This document shows positions 25,579 through 33,795 of a stretch of DNA of 64,000 nt, one piece after another. Under the pieces are notes generated by a model. The model saw only the letters and a program-made list of their open reading frames with translations. It ran no database searches and had not been told where the DNA came from. The DNA lies in NCBI RefSeq assembly GCF_934190775.1, contig NZ_CAKPTG010000004.1:121322-185321 (forward strand), written 5' to 3'. The translations under genes were made by a program, and so were the position numbers. This stretch comes from an uncultured Phascolarctobacterium sp. Lineage in GTDB: Bacteria > Bacillota > Negativicutes > Acidaminococcales > Acidaminococcaceae. Position 1 is the first letter of the stretch; every line of letters begins with the position of its first letter.

Positions 25579-25878
25579 ATGGTAGCCAAAAGTGCAAATG
25601 TAAGTGTAAGAGTTGAGCCTGATATTAAAGCTCAGGCAGAGGCAATCTTAGAACAATTAGGTATTTCTGCATCATCGTTTATTAACATGACTTATAGGCA
25701 GGTTATCCTGAAACGTGGTATACCTTTTGCTGTTACCATACCGCATAGCTTGCCGACACGCTATTCTATGAGTGATGAAGAATTTGAGCAAATGATTAGT
25801 GCCAGCTTGGAGCAGGCTAAAAGAGGAGAGAGTATTCCTTTTGGAGAAGCAATGGATAAGCTTATGCGAGGTCTGTAG
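25579..25878 (+). CDS. RelB/DinJ family antitoxin
   Basis: A 99-residue protein whose first half matches the RelB/DinJ ribbon-helix-helix DNA-binding fold (VSVRVEPDIKAQAEAILEQL, GISASSFINMTYRQVI, RGIPFAV). The acidic, flexible second half would wrap the toxin. AGGTGGG at 25566-25572 fits the ATG at 25579; upstream in-frame starts run back into the operator and 6S RNA and are unlikely. The toxin gene follows after 3 bp. The base composition is AT-richer than the flanking aspS and rarA genes, in keeping with a mobile cassette. Confidence 0.88.
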   Translation: MVAKSANVSVRVEPDIKAQAEAILEQLGISASSFINMTYRQVILKRGIPFAVTIPHSLPTRYSMSDEEFEQMISASLEQAKRGESIPFGEAMDKLMRGL

Positions 25879-25881
25879 CTA

Positions 25882-26217
25882 ATGGAAAAACAGTACAGAG
25901 TTAATATTACGCATGATGCTTATAGGCAGATGGAAACAATCAGAGATTATATAGCTTATGAGCTGATGTCACCGAAAGCTGCCAAAAATCTTTTGGCGAC
26001 TTTTGGAAAAGAAATTTTGCTTTTACAGTGGACTCCTGGTATGTATGCTTTAGTTGAGGAAGCAAATTGCAGAAAAAAAGGTGTGCGTAGGTTTCCTGTG
26101 AAGAATTTCCTGGTTTATTATTGGATTGATGAAGATAATAAATTAGTGAATGTAATCGCAGTTATTTATGTCAGAAGAGATCAGCTCAAGCAATTAGAGA
26201 ATCTGGATTTGGAATAA
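25882..26217 (+). CDS. RelE/ParE superfamily toxin
   Basis: A 111-residue protein of the RelE/ParE fold: an N-terminal strand (YRVNITHDAYRQMETIRDYIA), two helices with PKAAKNLLATFGKEI, and a C-terminal sheet (VKNFLVYYWIDEDNKLVNVIAVIYVRRD). RelE members cut mRNA in the ribosome whereas ParE members poison gyrase; the layout does not distinguish these firmly. The Tyr and Arg residues in the C-terminal sheet would be compatible with the mRNA interferase branch. It is paired with the upstream antitoxin, 3 bp apart. Confidence 0.85.
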   Translation: MEKQYRVNITHDAYRQMETIRDYIAYELMSPKAAKNLLATFGKEILLLQWTPGMYALVEEANCRKKGVRRFPVKNFLVYYWIDEDNKLVNVIAVIYVRRDQLKQLENLDLE

Positions 26218-26234
26218 AATAGAGAGTGACGATC

Positions 26235-27527
26235 ATGGAAAATCTATTCGGTAATTTATTTGAAACTGAAAAGCGACAGACGAAGCCTTTGGCCGACCGC
26301 ATGCGTCCCGAACGCCTCAGCGACTTTGTAGGGCAGGAGAGCGCCGTAGGCGCAGGCAGTCCGCTGCGCCGCATGATTGAGCGTGATGTGCTGCAGTCCG
26401 TACTTTTTTACGGACCTCCGGGAACAGGCAAAACAACGCTGGCGAAGGTCATCGCGCATGTCACCGGCGAAAAGTTCGAAGCAATCAACGCCGTTTCCAG
26501 CGGTGTACCCGAGCTGCGCAAGCTCATCGCCAAGGCGCAGGAGGACAGACGCAACGGACGCGGCCGTACTATCGTGTTTATCGACGAGATTCATCGCTTC
26601 AACAAGGCGCAGCAGGATGTTCTGCTTCCCTATGTGGAAAACGGCACGATAGTGCTCATCGGTGCTACTACCGAAAACCCTTTCTTCGAAATCAATTCGC
26701 CGCTGCTTTCGCGCATGAAGGTGGTGCGCCTGGAAAAACTGCAGGCACCGCAGATTCAGCAGATTTTGGAGCGTGCGATTGCCGACACGGAGCGTGGTTT
26801 TGGCAACAGCTTTAAGGCGGAGCCTGAGGCGCTGAGGATTATTGCCGATTTTGCGGCAGGCGATGCCCGCAGCGCGCTGAACATTCTGGAACAGGCTGAG
26901 TTCATGCTGCCGGAGGAGGGCGAGCGTGTGCTGACGGTGGCAACGCTGCGCAGCGTTATTGGTACAGCGCTGCAGCGTTACGATAAAAAGGGCGACCAGC
27001 ATTACGATATCATCAGCGCCTTTATCAAGAGCATGCGCGGCGGTGATGCGGATGCGGCGCTGCATTATCTGGCGCGTATGATTGAGGGCGGCGAGGACGT
27101 GCGCTTTGTGGCGCGTCGCGTCGTTATCTGCGCGGCGGAGGATGTGGGCCTGGCGGATCCGCAGGCGCTGGTGGTAGCCAACGCTGCAGCGCAGGCTGCG
27201 GATTTTGTAGGCTGGCCTGAGGCGCAGATACCGTTGGCGGAGGCTGTGTGCTATATCGCCAACGCACCCAAGAGCAACACTGCCTATATGGGCATTGCCA
27301 AGGCGCGCGCGGATGTGCGTAACCGTAACTGCGGCAGCGTGCCCAAGCACTTGCGTGATGCGCATTATCCAGGTGCCGCCAAGCTGGGACATGGCATAGA
27401 TTACAAGTATCCGCACAATTTCCCCGGAGGCTGGGTGGAGCAGCAGTATCTGCCGGATGAGCTGGTGGGAACGCGCTATTACATTCCCAGCGGTCACGGT
27501 CAGGACAAGGGGCGCAGACAAAAATAG
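26235..27527 (+). CDS. rarA: Replication-associated recombination protein RarA (MgsA)
   Basis: RarA is a AAA+ ATPase related to clamp-loader subunits that acts at stalled replication forks. The 430-residue protein begins MENLFGNLFE, as in other RarA proteins, and has ADRMRPERLSDFVGQ, Walker A GPPGTGKTTLAK near residue 61, Walker B FIDEIHRFNK, sensor 1 GATTENPFFE, and the C-terminal tetramerisation domain with YKYPHNFPGGWVEQQYLP. The ATG at 26235 gives the usual family N-terminus; a GTG at 26226 would add three residues. Confidence 0.94.
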   Translation: MENLFGNLFETEKRQTKPLADRMRPERLSDFVGQESAVGAGSPLRRMIERDVLQSVLFYGPPGTGKTTLAKVIAHVTGEKFEAINAVSSGVPELRKLIAKAQEDRRNGRGRTIVFIDEIHRFNKAQQDVLLPYVENGTIVLIGATTENPFFEINSPLLSRMKVVRLEKLQAPQIQQILERAIADTERGFGNSFKAEPEALRIIADFAAGDARSALNILEQAEFMLPEEGERVLTVATLRSVIGTALQRYDKKGDQHYDIISAFIKSMRGGDADAALHYLARMIEGGEDVRFVARRVVICAAEDVGLADPQALVVANAAAQAADFVGWPEAQIPLAEAVCYIANAPKSNTAYMGIAKARADVRNRNCGSVPKHLRDAHYPGAAKLGHGIDYKYPHNFPGGWVEQQYLPDELVGTRYYIPSGHGQDKGRRQK

Positions 27528-27609
27528 CATAATTAGAAATTTAAGCTATACAGCTAAAATTTGCAGAAATTATTTGTGACGCAATCTAGCATTTTTTCTG
27601 TTAGTAGTG

Positions 27610-27627
27610 TATACTATACCTATATTA
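27610..27627 (+). promoter_or_regulatory. Candidate promoter region of the CcpN-like gene
   Basis: Two overlapping -10-like boxes (TATACT at 27610-27615 and TATTAT at 27622-27627) lie in an AT-rich stretch containing the palindrome GTATACTATAC and direct repeats of TAT-TATTAGAC type. It could hold an operator for the downstream repressor, but no consensus match was demonstrated. Confidence 0.3.
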
Positions 27628-27654
27628 TAGACTATTGTATTAGACAGAAAGGGT

Positions 27655-28323
27655 GTGAAGATCATAGCTTTAAGCAACAGGCAGAAGCAAATTGCTGAAA
27701 TTGTACGTCTGGACGGACCTATTACCGGCGAGCATATAGCCGAAAGGCTGAATGTAACCCGCGCTGCCTTACGCAGTGATCTGGCAATCCTTGTTATGGG
27801 CGGTATTCTTGATGCGAGACCGAAGGTTGGTTATTTTTATACCGGTAAAAATACTTTGGGTATGCTGATGGAAGAAATTTCTGCTATTACTGTGCAGGAT
27901 CTGCAGTCGGTACCGGTAGCGATTAAACATGACAAGAGCGCCTACGAAGCAGTTGTTACCATGTTTCTGGAGGATGTCGGAACGGTGTTCGTGCTGGATG
28001 AGGAAGGCATGCTGAACGGCATTTTATCGCGAAAGGATTTACTGAAGGCTGCTATCAATAATAATGATTTGCGTGATATTCCCGTGGTCATGGTAATGAC
28101 GCCGATTTCCAAAATCATCGTGGCTACACCTGATGAGCCTGCCGCTTCGGCAGCACGCAGACTGATTGACAATGAAATCGACTGTCTGCCGGTAGTAAAA
28201 ATCATTGATGAAAAGAAGCGCATGTATCAGGTGCTGGGACGTATTACAAAAACTAATTTTACTCGTCTGCTGGTAGATCTGGCTGAGGGTAAGGGGGGTA
28301 ATTATCATACTAACGAAGCTTAA
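27655..28323 (+). CDS. CcpN/YqzB-like transcriptional repressor (HTH plus CBS pair)
   Basis: The 222-residue protein has an N-terminal winged helix-turn-helix (SNRQKQIAEIVRLDGPITGE, RLNVTRAALRSDL) and two CBS domains in the C-terminal two thirds (VATPDEPAASAARRLIDNEI marks the second). In Bacillus, CcpN represses gluconeogenic genes and is encoded next to YqfL, exactly the pairing seen here. CBS pairs usually sense adenine nucleotides. The start is GTG at 27655 with AGAAAGGG only one base upstream, an unusually tight spacing, but no better start exists before the HTH. The end overlaps the next gene. Confidence 0.88.
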   Translation: MKIIALSNRQKQIAEIVRLDGPITGEHIAERLNVTRAALRSDLAILVMGGILDARPKVGYFYTGKNTLGMLMEEISAITVQDLQSVPVAIKHDKSAYEAVVTMFLEDVGTVFVLDEEGMLNGILSRKDLLKAAINNNDLRDIPVVMVMTPISKIIVATPDEPAASAARRLIDNEIDCLPVVKIIDEKKRMYQVLGRITKTNFTRLLVDLAEGKGGNYHTNEA

Positions 28324-29140
28324 TCCGGTTATTTATGCTGTATCTGACTCTATTGGTGAAACTGCGGAATCCGTAGTTAAGGCAACCACCAGTCAGTTCG
28401 TAGAAGAAAAATTTGATGTTATCCGTGTTCCTTACGTAAAGGACAAGGAACAGATTGATAAAATTGTAGAAGAGGCTGCAGCTAATCATGCGGTTATCTG
28501 CTATACAATCGTATCGCCGGAGCTGCGCGAGCATATGGCGGACAAGGCTATGAGCAGTGATGTTGAGGTAGTTGACGTTTTGGGACCGATGCTTAAATCC
28601 ATCGAAAAGTCTACAGGTCTGCTGCCGAAAAATCAGGCCGGCCTGATTCATTCTTTGGACCACGAATACTTCAAGCGTGTTGAGGCTGTGGAATTTGCCG
28701 TTAAATACGACGATGGCAAAAATCCTCTGGGCCTGTTGAAGGCGGACGTTGTTATTATCGGCGTTTCTCGTACCTCCAAAACTCCGCTGAGTATGTATCT
28801 GGCACATAAGCAGATTAAGGTTGCCAACGTGCCGCTGGTACCGGAGCTGGCTCCGCCCGAGGAGCTCTTTAAGGTGCCGCCGTATAAGATTATCGGTCTG
28901 TTGATTGATCCGTTCAAACTGAACGAAATCCGCAGCGAGCGTCTGAAAACCATGGGCCTGTCCGATACTGCGACCTATGCCGATATGAAGCGTATTGATG
29001 ACGAGCTGGCTTACGCTAAGGGCATTATGCGCCGTCTGCACTGCCAGATTATCAACGTTTCCAACCGTGCGATTGAAGAAACCGCCGGCATTATCATGGA
29101 GTATGTGCGCAAGAACAAGGAACGCCATCACGAAAACTAA
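28301..29140 (+). CDS. yqfL: Pyruvate, phosphate dikinase regulatory protein (DUF299), non-canonical start
   Basis: This bifunctional kinase/pyrophosphorylase switches pyruvate phosphate dikinase off by ADP-dependent Thr phosphorylation and on by Pi-dependent removal. The conserved N-terminus VIYAVSDSIGETAESVVKA and the later GVSRTSKTPLSMYLA (P-loop-like) are intact. The reading frame is open back to a TAG at 28274 yet contains no ATG, GTG or TTG before the conserved start region. AAGGGGGG at 28291-28298 is a strong ribosome site, so initiation probably uses ATT at 28301, ATC at 28304 or ATA at 28307, inside the end of the upstream gene. The first in-frame ATG (28535) would remove the catalytic N-terminus. 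Length is then about 277-279 residues, normal for the family. Confidence 0.85.
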   Translation: MIILTKLNPVIYAVSDSIGETAESVVKATTSQFVEEKFDVIRVPYVKDKEQIDKIVEEAAANHAVICYTIVSPELREHMADKAMSSDVEVVDVLGPMLKSIEKSTGLLPKNQAGLIHSLDHEYFKRVEAVEFAVKYDDGKNPLGLLKADVVIIGVSRTSKTPLSMYLAHKQIKVANVPLVPELAPPEELFKVPPYKIIGLLIDPFKLNEIRSERLKTMGLSDTATYADMKRIDDELAYAKGIMRRLHCQIINVSNRAIEETAGIIMEYVRKNKERHHEN

Positions 29141-29182
29141 ATTAGTGTAGCTCTGAGCTGCTGTTGCAGTGAGTCAGAAAAA

Positions 29183-29225
29183 TAAACGGCCATTGGCAGC
29201 AAAGCGTCTGTCGGTGGCCGTTTTT
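29183..29225 (+). terminator. Rho-independent terminator after the PPDK regulator
   Basis: AAACGGCCAT pairs with GTGGCCGTTT, with further pairing inside, and is followed by TT. Confidence 0.85.
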
Positions 29226-29255
29226 GGATAAAGAGGATTGAAGGAGGTTGCCTTA

Positions 29256-29546
29256 GTGCACAGATACGTTTTTCATATTCCCTGCGCTGTTTATGAAAGC
29301 GGTGCTTTAAAGCCTGCTCCGTGGCAGCAGGTGATATACGATTTCGCTGAGGTGCTATATAAGCATACGGACGGCTTTTTCGTGCAGGATGCCGTGGGCT
29401 ATTATAAGGGACGCAGCTATGCGGAAAAGCTACTGGTGGCTTATATTGATGCCGATGTAACAGATGATTTTGTGCGCATTGCCCGTGTTTTGCAGCAGGA
29501 ATGCTATGCCTACGAGCGTGACGGTGAGCTTTTTATAGCTAAGTGA
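29256..29546 (+). CDS. Hypothetical protein, 96 residues
   Basis: I do not recognise the family. The predicted soluble protein (MHRYVFHIPCAVYESGALK...) is mixed alpha/beta and aromatic-rich, with no signal peptide or membrane segment. The start is GTG at 29256, favoured by AAGGAGGTT at 29241-29249 with good spacing. Codon use resembles the neighbouring core genes, and the strong ribosome site argues that it is real. It stands between a terminator and an AT-rich gap. Confidence 0.65.
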   Translation: MHRYVFHIPCAVYESGALKPAPWQQVIYDFAEVLYKHTDGFFVQDAVGYYKGRSYAEKLLVAYIDADVTDDFVRIARVLQQECYAYERDGELFIAK

Positions 29547-29730
29547 TGCCTGCGCGTTCAACGGATTGCGTTTTTATGCAGCCTCAGAACATCGATAATG
29601 CCAATATAATATTTTCCTTCTAAATGTAGAAGATGTTTTAGGCATAAATCCTTTAGAAAACGTGAGAACAACAGTTAGAAGAAAGGCGAAAAAAGTATAA
29701 ATATAGCAATTAGTTTTGGAGGTGCACAAA
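29547..29730. other. AT-rich intergenic region
   Basis: This stretch holds no supported gene. A short imperfect stem (CCTTCTAAATGTAGAAG at 29617-29633) and a TATAAA at about 29694 that could serve the next small gene are the only visible features. Confidence 0.4.
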
Positions 29731-29901
29731 ATGTCTAAATTATTGGGGACATTAAGTTCTTTATTCATATTGTATGCAGCTACTATGACATCAATAGGTA
29801 CGAATACAATAGTTTATTTAGTTATATTTGCACCGTTTGCATTGATGCTCTTATACTCTTTATGGTTTACTAAGCCTTGGAATGAGAAAACAAAAAAATA
29901 A
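29731..29901 (+). CDS. Small two-span membrane protein, 56 residues
   Basis: The product starts MSKLLGTLSSLFILYAATM and has two hydrophobic segments (about 3-24 and 26-48) followed by a polar Lys-rich tail (TKPWNEKTKK). GGAGGTG at 29718-29724 is an excellent ribosome site. The gene is more AT-rich than its neighbours. No family is recognised; small hydrophobic proteins of this shape include toxins, transporter subunits and stress proteins, and nothing here decides between them. Confidence 0.55.
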   Translation: MSKLLGTLSSLFILYAATMTSIGTNTIVYLVIFAPFALMLLYSLWFTKPWNEKTKK

Positions 29902-30079
29902 CTTCAAACAATCTTTATGACATTACTTAGTTTAACCAGATAGAAATTATTTGATACCTTAAAGATAGATTTCGTGTGCGGTTAGAAGAATAGATAAACA
30001 GCTAACTAGTTGTCACTTTCTGATTCCTGTTATATTGTGACCAAGATAGTGACACAGGCTTGTGTAAAACTGCATGATA

Positions 30080-30109
30080 TTGAGCAGAGTGGCTCTTTTG
30101 TGCTATAAT
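30080..30109 (+). promoter_or_regulatory. Candidate promoter for mutS2
   Basis: TTGAGC (30080-30085) and TATAAT (30104-30109) are spaced by 18 bp, 38 bp before the gene. The region upstream (29902-30079) contains separated copies of TGTCACT/AGTGACA but no gene. Confidence 0.55.
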
Positions 30110-30146
30110 ATATTATTATGATTTAGATTTAGAGGTGCAAAAAACT

Positions 30147-32528
30147 ATGGCACGCTTTGCTGTAAAGACATTAGAATTTGATAAAGTAAAAAATATGCTG
30201 GCCTCCAAGGCCGCAACCTTTTTGGGCAAGCAGGCAATAATTTCCCTGCAGATTGAAAGTGAATTCAGTAAGGTTAAGCGCCTGCAGGAGGAAACTGCGG
30301 AAGCGCTGCGCATTCTGGATGAAGGCAGACGTTTCCCCTTCGGCGGTGCGTTCAATATTACGGCTGACGTGAAGCGCGCGGAGCTTGGCAGCGTGCTGGA
30401 GCCGGAGGAGCTGCAGCATATCCAGACAACGGTGCAGGCCTTTGCTTCGATGAAGGATTTCACTGCGGAAAATGCGGAAACAGCGCCTAATCTGGCTGAA
30501 TATGGAGCGGAGCTTACACAGTTCGGCCGTCTGGAAAAGCAGATTGGCAGTGCGATTGATGAGCATGGCGAAATCAAGGACAACGCTTCGCCGAAGCTTG
30601 GCGGTCTGCGTACTGCGATTCAGATTGCCAAAAACCGCGTGAAGGAAAAGCTCGACAGCATTCTGCATGACCCCAATAACCAGAAGTATTTCATGGATAA
30701 CATCGTAACGATGCGCGGCGACCGTTACGTTATCCCTGTAAAGCAGGAATATAAGATGAACTTCCCCGGCATTGTGCATGACCAGAGCGGTACGGGTGCA
30801 ACGCTGTTTATCGAGCCGCTGGCTGTTGTCAACCTGAACAATGATATCAAGCGTTATGTAGCAGAGGAGCACGAGGAAATCGAGCGTATTCTGCGTCAGC
30901 TCACGCAGAACGTGGGCGCGGAGGCGAAGGCGCTGCTGGCTTCGCTGGAAATCTTTACTACGCTGGACGTTATCTGTGCCAGAGCTTTGCTGGCGCAGGA
31001 GCAGCATGCGGTACGCCCGATGCTGGTGCTGTCCGGCGGTGTAGAAATTACGCAGGGACGTCACCCGCTGCTGCCGAAGGATACGGTGGTGCCTTTGGAC
31101 GTACAGCTGGGCGATAAATTCACCATGCTGCTGATTACCGGCCCTAACACCGGCGGTAAAACTGTAGCACTGAAGGCTGTAGGCCTCTTTGCGCTGATGG
31201 CGCAGATCGGTCTGTTTATCCCCGCAAGCAGTGCAAAAATGCCGGTGTTCCGCGCAGTTTATGCGGATATCGGTGATGAACAGAGCATTGAGCAGAGCCT
31301 GTCAACCTTCTCTGCCCATATGACGAATTTAATCAGCATTTTAAACGAGGTTAAAGCAGGAGATTTGGTGCTGATTGACGAAATCTGTGCCGGTACGGAC
31401 CCGAACGAGGGCGCTGCGCTGGCTATGGCGATGCTGGAGCACCTGCATGAGCAGGGCGTGCTGACGATGGTAACAACCCACTACAGCGAGCTGAAAACCT
31501 TTGCCTACGGTCACGAGGGCATGGAAAACGCCAGTGTGGAGTTTGACCCCGTATCACTGCGTCCTACCTATCGCTTGCTGATGGGCGTGCCGGGAAGCAG
31601 TAATGCCTTCAATATCAGCCGCCGTCTGGGCCTGGCTGAGGATATTATCAAAAATGCCGGTGAGCTGCTGAACCAGGAGCATGTGCATATGGAAAATGTA
31701 CTGCAGGAGCTGGACAGCGAGCGTCGCCGTTATGAAAGCGGCAGCAAGGAGATCGAGGACCTGCGCCGTGAAAGCGAGCAGCTGCGCAACGCGCTGGCTT
31801 ATTCCAAGAGCGAGTTTGAGCGCCGCAAGAATGAAATGTTGCGCAAGGCGCGTGAGCAGGCGGATGAAATCTACCGCCGCAGCCGCCGTGAATCCGAAGC
31901 AGTGCTGAAGGAGCTGCGCTCCATGAAGGCTGACTTCGATACGAAGCGCTTAGAGCAGGCGGCCGAAGAGGCGCGCAAGAAGCTCAACAAAACGCTGAGC
32001 GAGGAGGCACCGCTGCCGGAGGGCGCACCGTTATCTGCCAAGACGGCGAAGAAGGGCCTGAATGTCTTTGTCGTTTCCTTAGGGAAGAACGGCATTATTA
32101 CCGATGTCAATGGCAATGATGTAACAGTGCAGGTTGGTATCCTGAAAATGACTGTGCCGGCAAAAAAATGTCTGCTGACCAAGGCACAGCCTGCGCATAC
32201 CGATGCTGCGCCTAAAAAGCGCAAGGGCTTCAGCAAGAATGCTGCTGCCAATTACGCACACCAGATGTTTATTGCCAAATCGGGCAGTGCCAAACAGGAA
32301 ATTGATTTGCGCGGGATGACGCTGGATGAAGCAATTCCCGTTGTAGATAAAGCTATTGATGATGCGCTGATTGCCGGTATCGGCCAGCTGCGCCTCATCC
32401 ATGGCAAGGGAACCGGTGCCTTGCGCGCCGGACTGACAGCGTATCTGTCGACCAACCGCTTTGTCAAAAAGCTGGAAACGGCGGCGCTGGAGGCCGGTGG
32501 CAGTGGCGCTACGGTAATTGATTTGTAA
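30147..32528 (+). CDS. mutS2: Endonuclease MutS2
   Basis: MutS2 is a MutS homologue that lacks the mismatch-recognition domain; it limits recombination and rescues collided ribosomes. The 793-residue protein has the MutS core domain, the ATPase with Walker A TGPNTGGKTVALK near residue 335 and Walker B LVLIDEICAGTDPNEG, a long charged coiled coil at about 520-620, and a C-terminal Smr nuclease domain (IDLRGMTLDEA, LIHGKGTGALR). The ATG at 30147 begins the conserved MARFAVKTLEFDKVK; GTG at 30135 overlaps the ribosome site. Confidence 0.95.
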   Translation: MARFAVKTLEFDKVKNMLASKAATFLGKQAIISLQIESEFSKVKRLQEETAEALRILDEGRRFPFGGAFNITADVKRAELGSVLEPEELQHIQTTVQAFASMKDFTAENAETAPNLAEYGAELTQFGRLEKQIGSAIDEHGEIKDNASPKLGGLRTAIQIAKNRVKEKLDSILHDPNNQKYFMDNIVTMRGDRYVIPVKQEYKMNFPGIVHDQSGTGATLFIEPLAVVNLNNDIKRYVAEEHEEIERILRQLTQNVGAEAKALLASLEIFTTLDVICARALLAQEQHAVRPMLVLSGGVEITQGRHPLLPKDTVVPLDVQLGDKFTMLLITGPNTGGKTVALKAVGLFALMAQIGLFIPASSAKMPVFRAVYADIGDEQSIEQSLSTFSAHMTNLISILNEVKAGDLVLIDEICAGTDPNEGAALAMAMLEHLHEQGVLTMVTTHYSELKTFAYGHEGMENASVEFDPVSLRPTYRLLMGVPGSSNAFNISRRLGLAEDIIKNAGELLNQEHVHMENVLQELDSERRRYESGSKEIEDLRRESEQLRNALAYSKSEFERRKNEMLRKAREQADEIYRRSRRESEAVLKELRSMKADFDTKRLEQAAEEARKKLNKTLSEEAPLPEGAPLSAKTAKKGLNVFVVSLGKNGIITDVNGNDVTVQVGILKMTVPAKKCLLTKAQPAHTDAAPKKRKGFSKNAAANYAHQMFIAKSGSAKQEIDLRGMTLDEAIPVVDKAIDDALIAGIGQLRLIHGKGTGALRAGLTAYLSTNRFVKKLETAALEAGGSGATVIDL

Positions 32529-32549
32529 TTTTGAAAGGAGTAGTTAACT

Positions 32550-33794
32550 ATGACTATGAGTATTGCTGCAAAACACGCTAAGGGCAAATCTGCCCAAGAT
32601 AAAATTTTCGGTGCTAATGCTGCTGCAGTGGCAGCTGCTGCCAAATACGGCAAGGATGCCGTTACCAACGCTACCATCGGCGCTATTCTGGACGAGGATG
32701 AAAAGCTCGTCTGCCTGCCGACTGTAGAAGAGGTTTTCCGCGGTCTTTCCACTAACGAAATGATTGCTTACGCACCTATCAGCGGTCTGCCTGAATATCT
32801 GGACTGCGTACTGACTGCTGCCTTCGGCAACTCCCGTCCGGAAGGCTACATTGCCGCAGTTGCAACCGCAGGCGGCACCGGTGCTATCCACCATGCTATC
32901 TGGAACTACACCGACAACGGTGATACCGTGCTCTGCTCCGACTGGTACTGGGGCGCTTACAAGGTGCTGTGCCAGGATATGGGCCGCAATTTCACCACCT
33001 ATAAAATGCTGGACGAAAACAATAAGTTCAACCTGCCTGCTTTGAAGGAAAAGGTTGACGAGCTGCTTGCTAAGCAGGATAACCTGCTGTATCTGCTGAA
33101 CACTCCGGCGCACAATCCTACCGGCTACAGCCTGAGCAGTGAGGATATGGACGGCGTGCTGGCACTGCTGAAGGAAGCTGCCGTACCAGGCAAAAACATC
33201 GTTTTCTTCCTGGACGTTGCATACATTGATTATGCCGGCGAAAAAGAAGAAGTACGCAAAATCTTTAAAAAGCTTTCCGGCCTGCCTGCCAACATTCTCT
33301 GCATCGTTGGCTACAGCATGTCCAAAGGCTTCACCATGTACGGTCAGCGTACCGGCGCTATGATCGGCGTTTCTTCTGACAAGAGCGTTATTGACGAGTT
33401 CGCTGCTATCAACCAATACACTAGCCGTGCAACCTGGTCCAACATCAACCGTCCGGCTATGCGCACTCTGGCAACCATTTACAGCGATCCCGAGCTGCTG
33501 GCCAAGGTTTGCGCTGAGCGTGATTACTATTATCAGATGATTAAGGCCCGTGCTGACCTGTTCACTAAGGAAGCAGAAGAATGCGGCCTGCCGATGCTGC
33601 CGTATGTAGCAGGCTTCTTCCTGTCTATCCCCGCTAAAAACCCGGACGCAATCTGCGAAAAGCTGCACGAGGACAATATTTTTGCAGTTCCTTTGGCTGC
33701 AGGCGTACGTATCGCTGTTTGCGCTGTACCGCTGAAGAAGATCAAGGGTATGGCTGCTAAGGTCAACGCTGCAATGCAAGCCGTTGGCGAATAA
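32550..33794 (+). CDS. Class I/II pyridoxal-phosphate aminotransferase (aromatic/aspartate type)
   Basis: A 414-residue fold-type I aminotransferase. Landmarks are the glycine-rich phosphate loop AGGTGAIHHAIWNY, the Asn/Pro stretch LLNTPAHNPTGYSL, the cofactor Asp/Tyr in FLDVAYIDYAG, and the Schiff-base lysine in GYSMSKGFTMYGQRTGA at about residue 258. It most resembles aromatic-amino-acid aminotransferases of anaerobes; substrate is not determined. AAGGAG at 32535-32540 supports ATG 32550, with ATG 32556 as an alternative. Codon use indicates high expression. The nucleoside kinase gene begins one base after its stop. Confidence 0.88.
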   Translation: MTMSIAAKHAKGKSAQDKIFGANAAAVAAAAKYGKDAVTNATIGAILDEDEKLVCLPTVEEVFRGLSTNEMIAYAPISGLPEYLDCVLTAAFGNSRPEGYIAAVATAGGTGAIHHAIWNYTDNGDTVLCSDWYWGAYKVLCQDMGRNFTTYKMLDENNKFNLPALKEKVDELLAKQDNLLYLLNTPAHNPTGYSLSSEDMDGVLALLKEAAVPGKNIVFFLDVAYIDYAGEKEEVRKIFKKLSGLPANILCIVGYSMSKGFTMYGQRTGAMIGVSSDKSVIDEFAAINQYTSRATWSNINRPAMRTLATIYSDPELLAKVCAERDYYYQMIKARADLFTKEAEECGLPMLPYVAGFFLSIPAKNPDAICEKLHEDNIFAVPLAAGVRIAVCAVPLKKIKGMAAKVNAAMQAVGE

Positions 33795-33795
33795 A

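Noticed and set aside
28274..28330. Frameshift or pseudogene at the start of the PPDK regulator
   Set aside because: The frame is intact through all conserved motifs and a strong ribosome site precedes possible ATT/ATC/ATA starts, so a non-canonical start is simpler than a broken gene.
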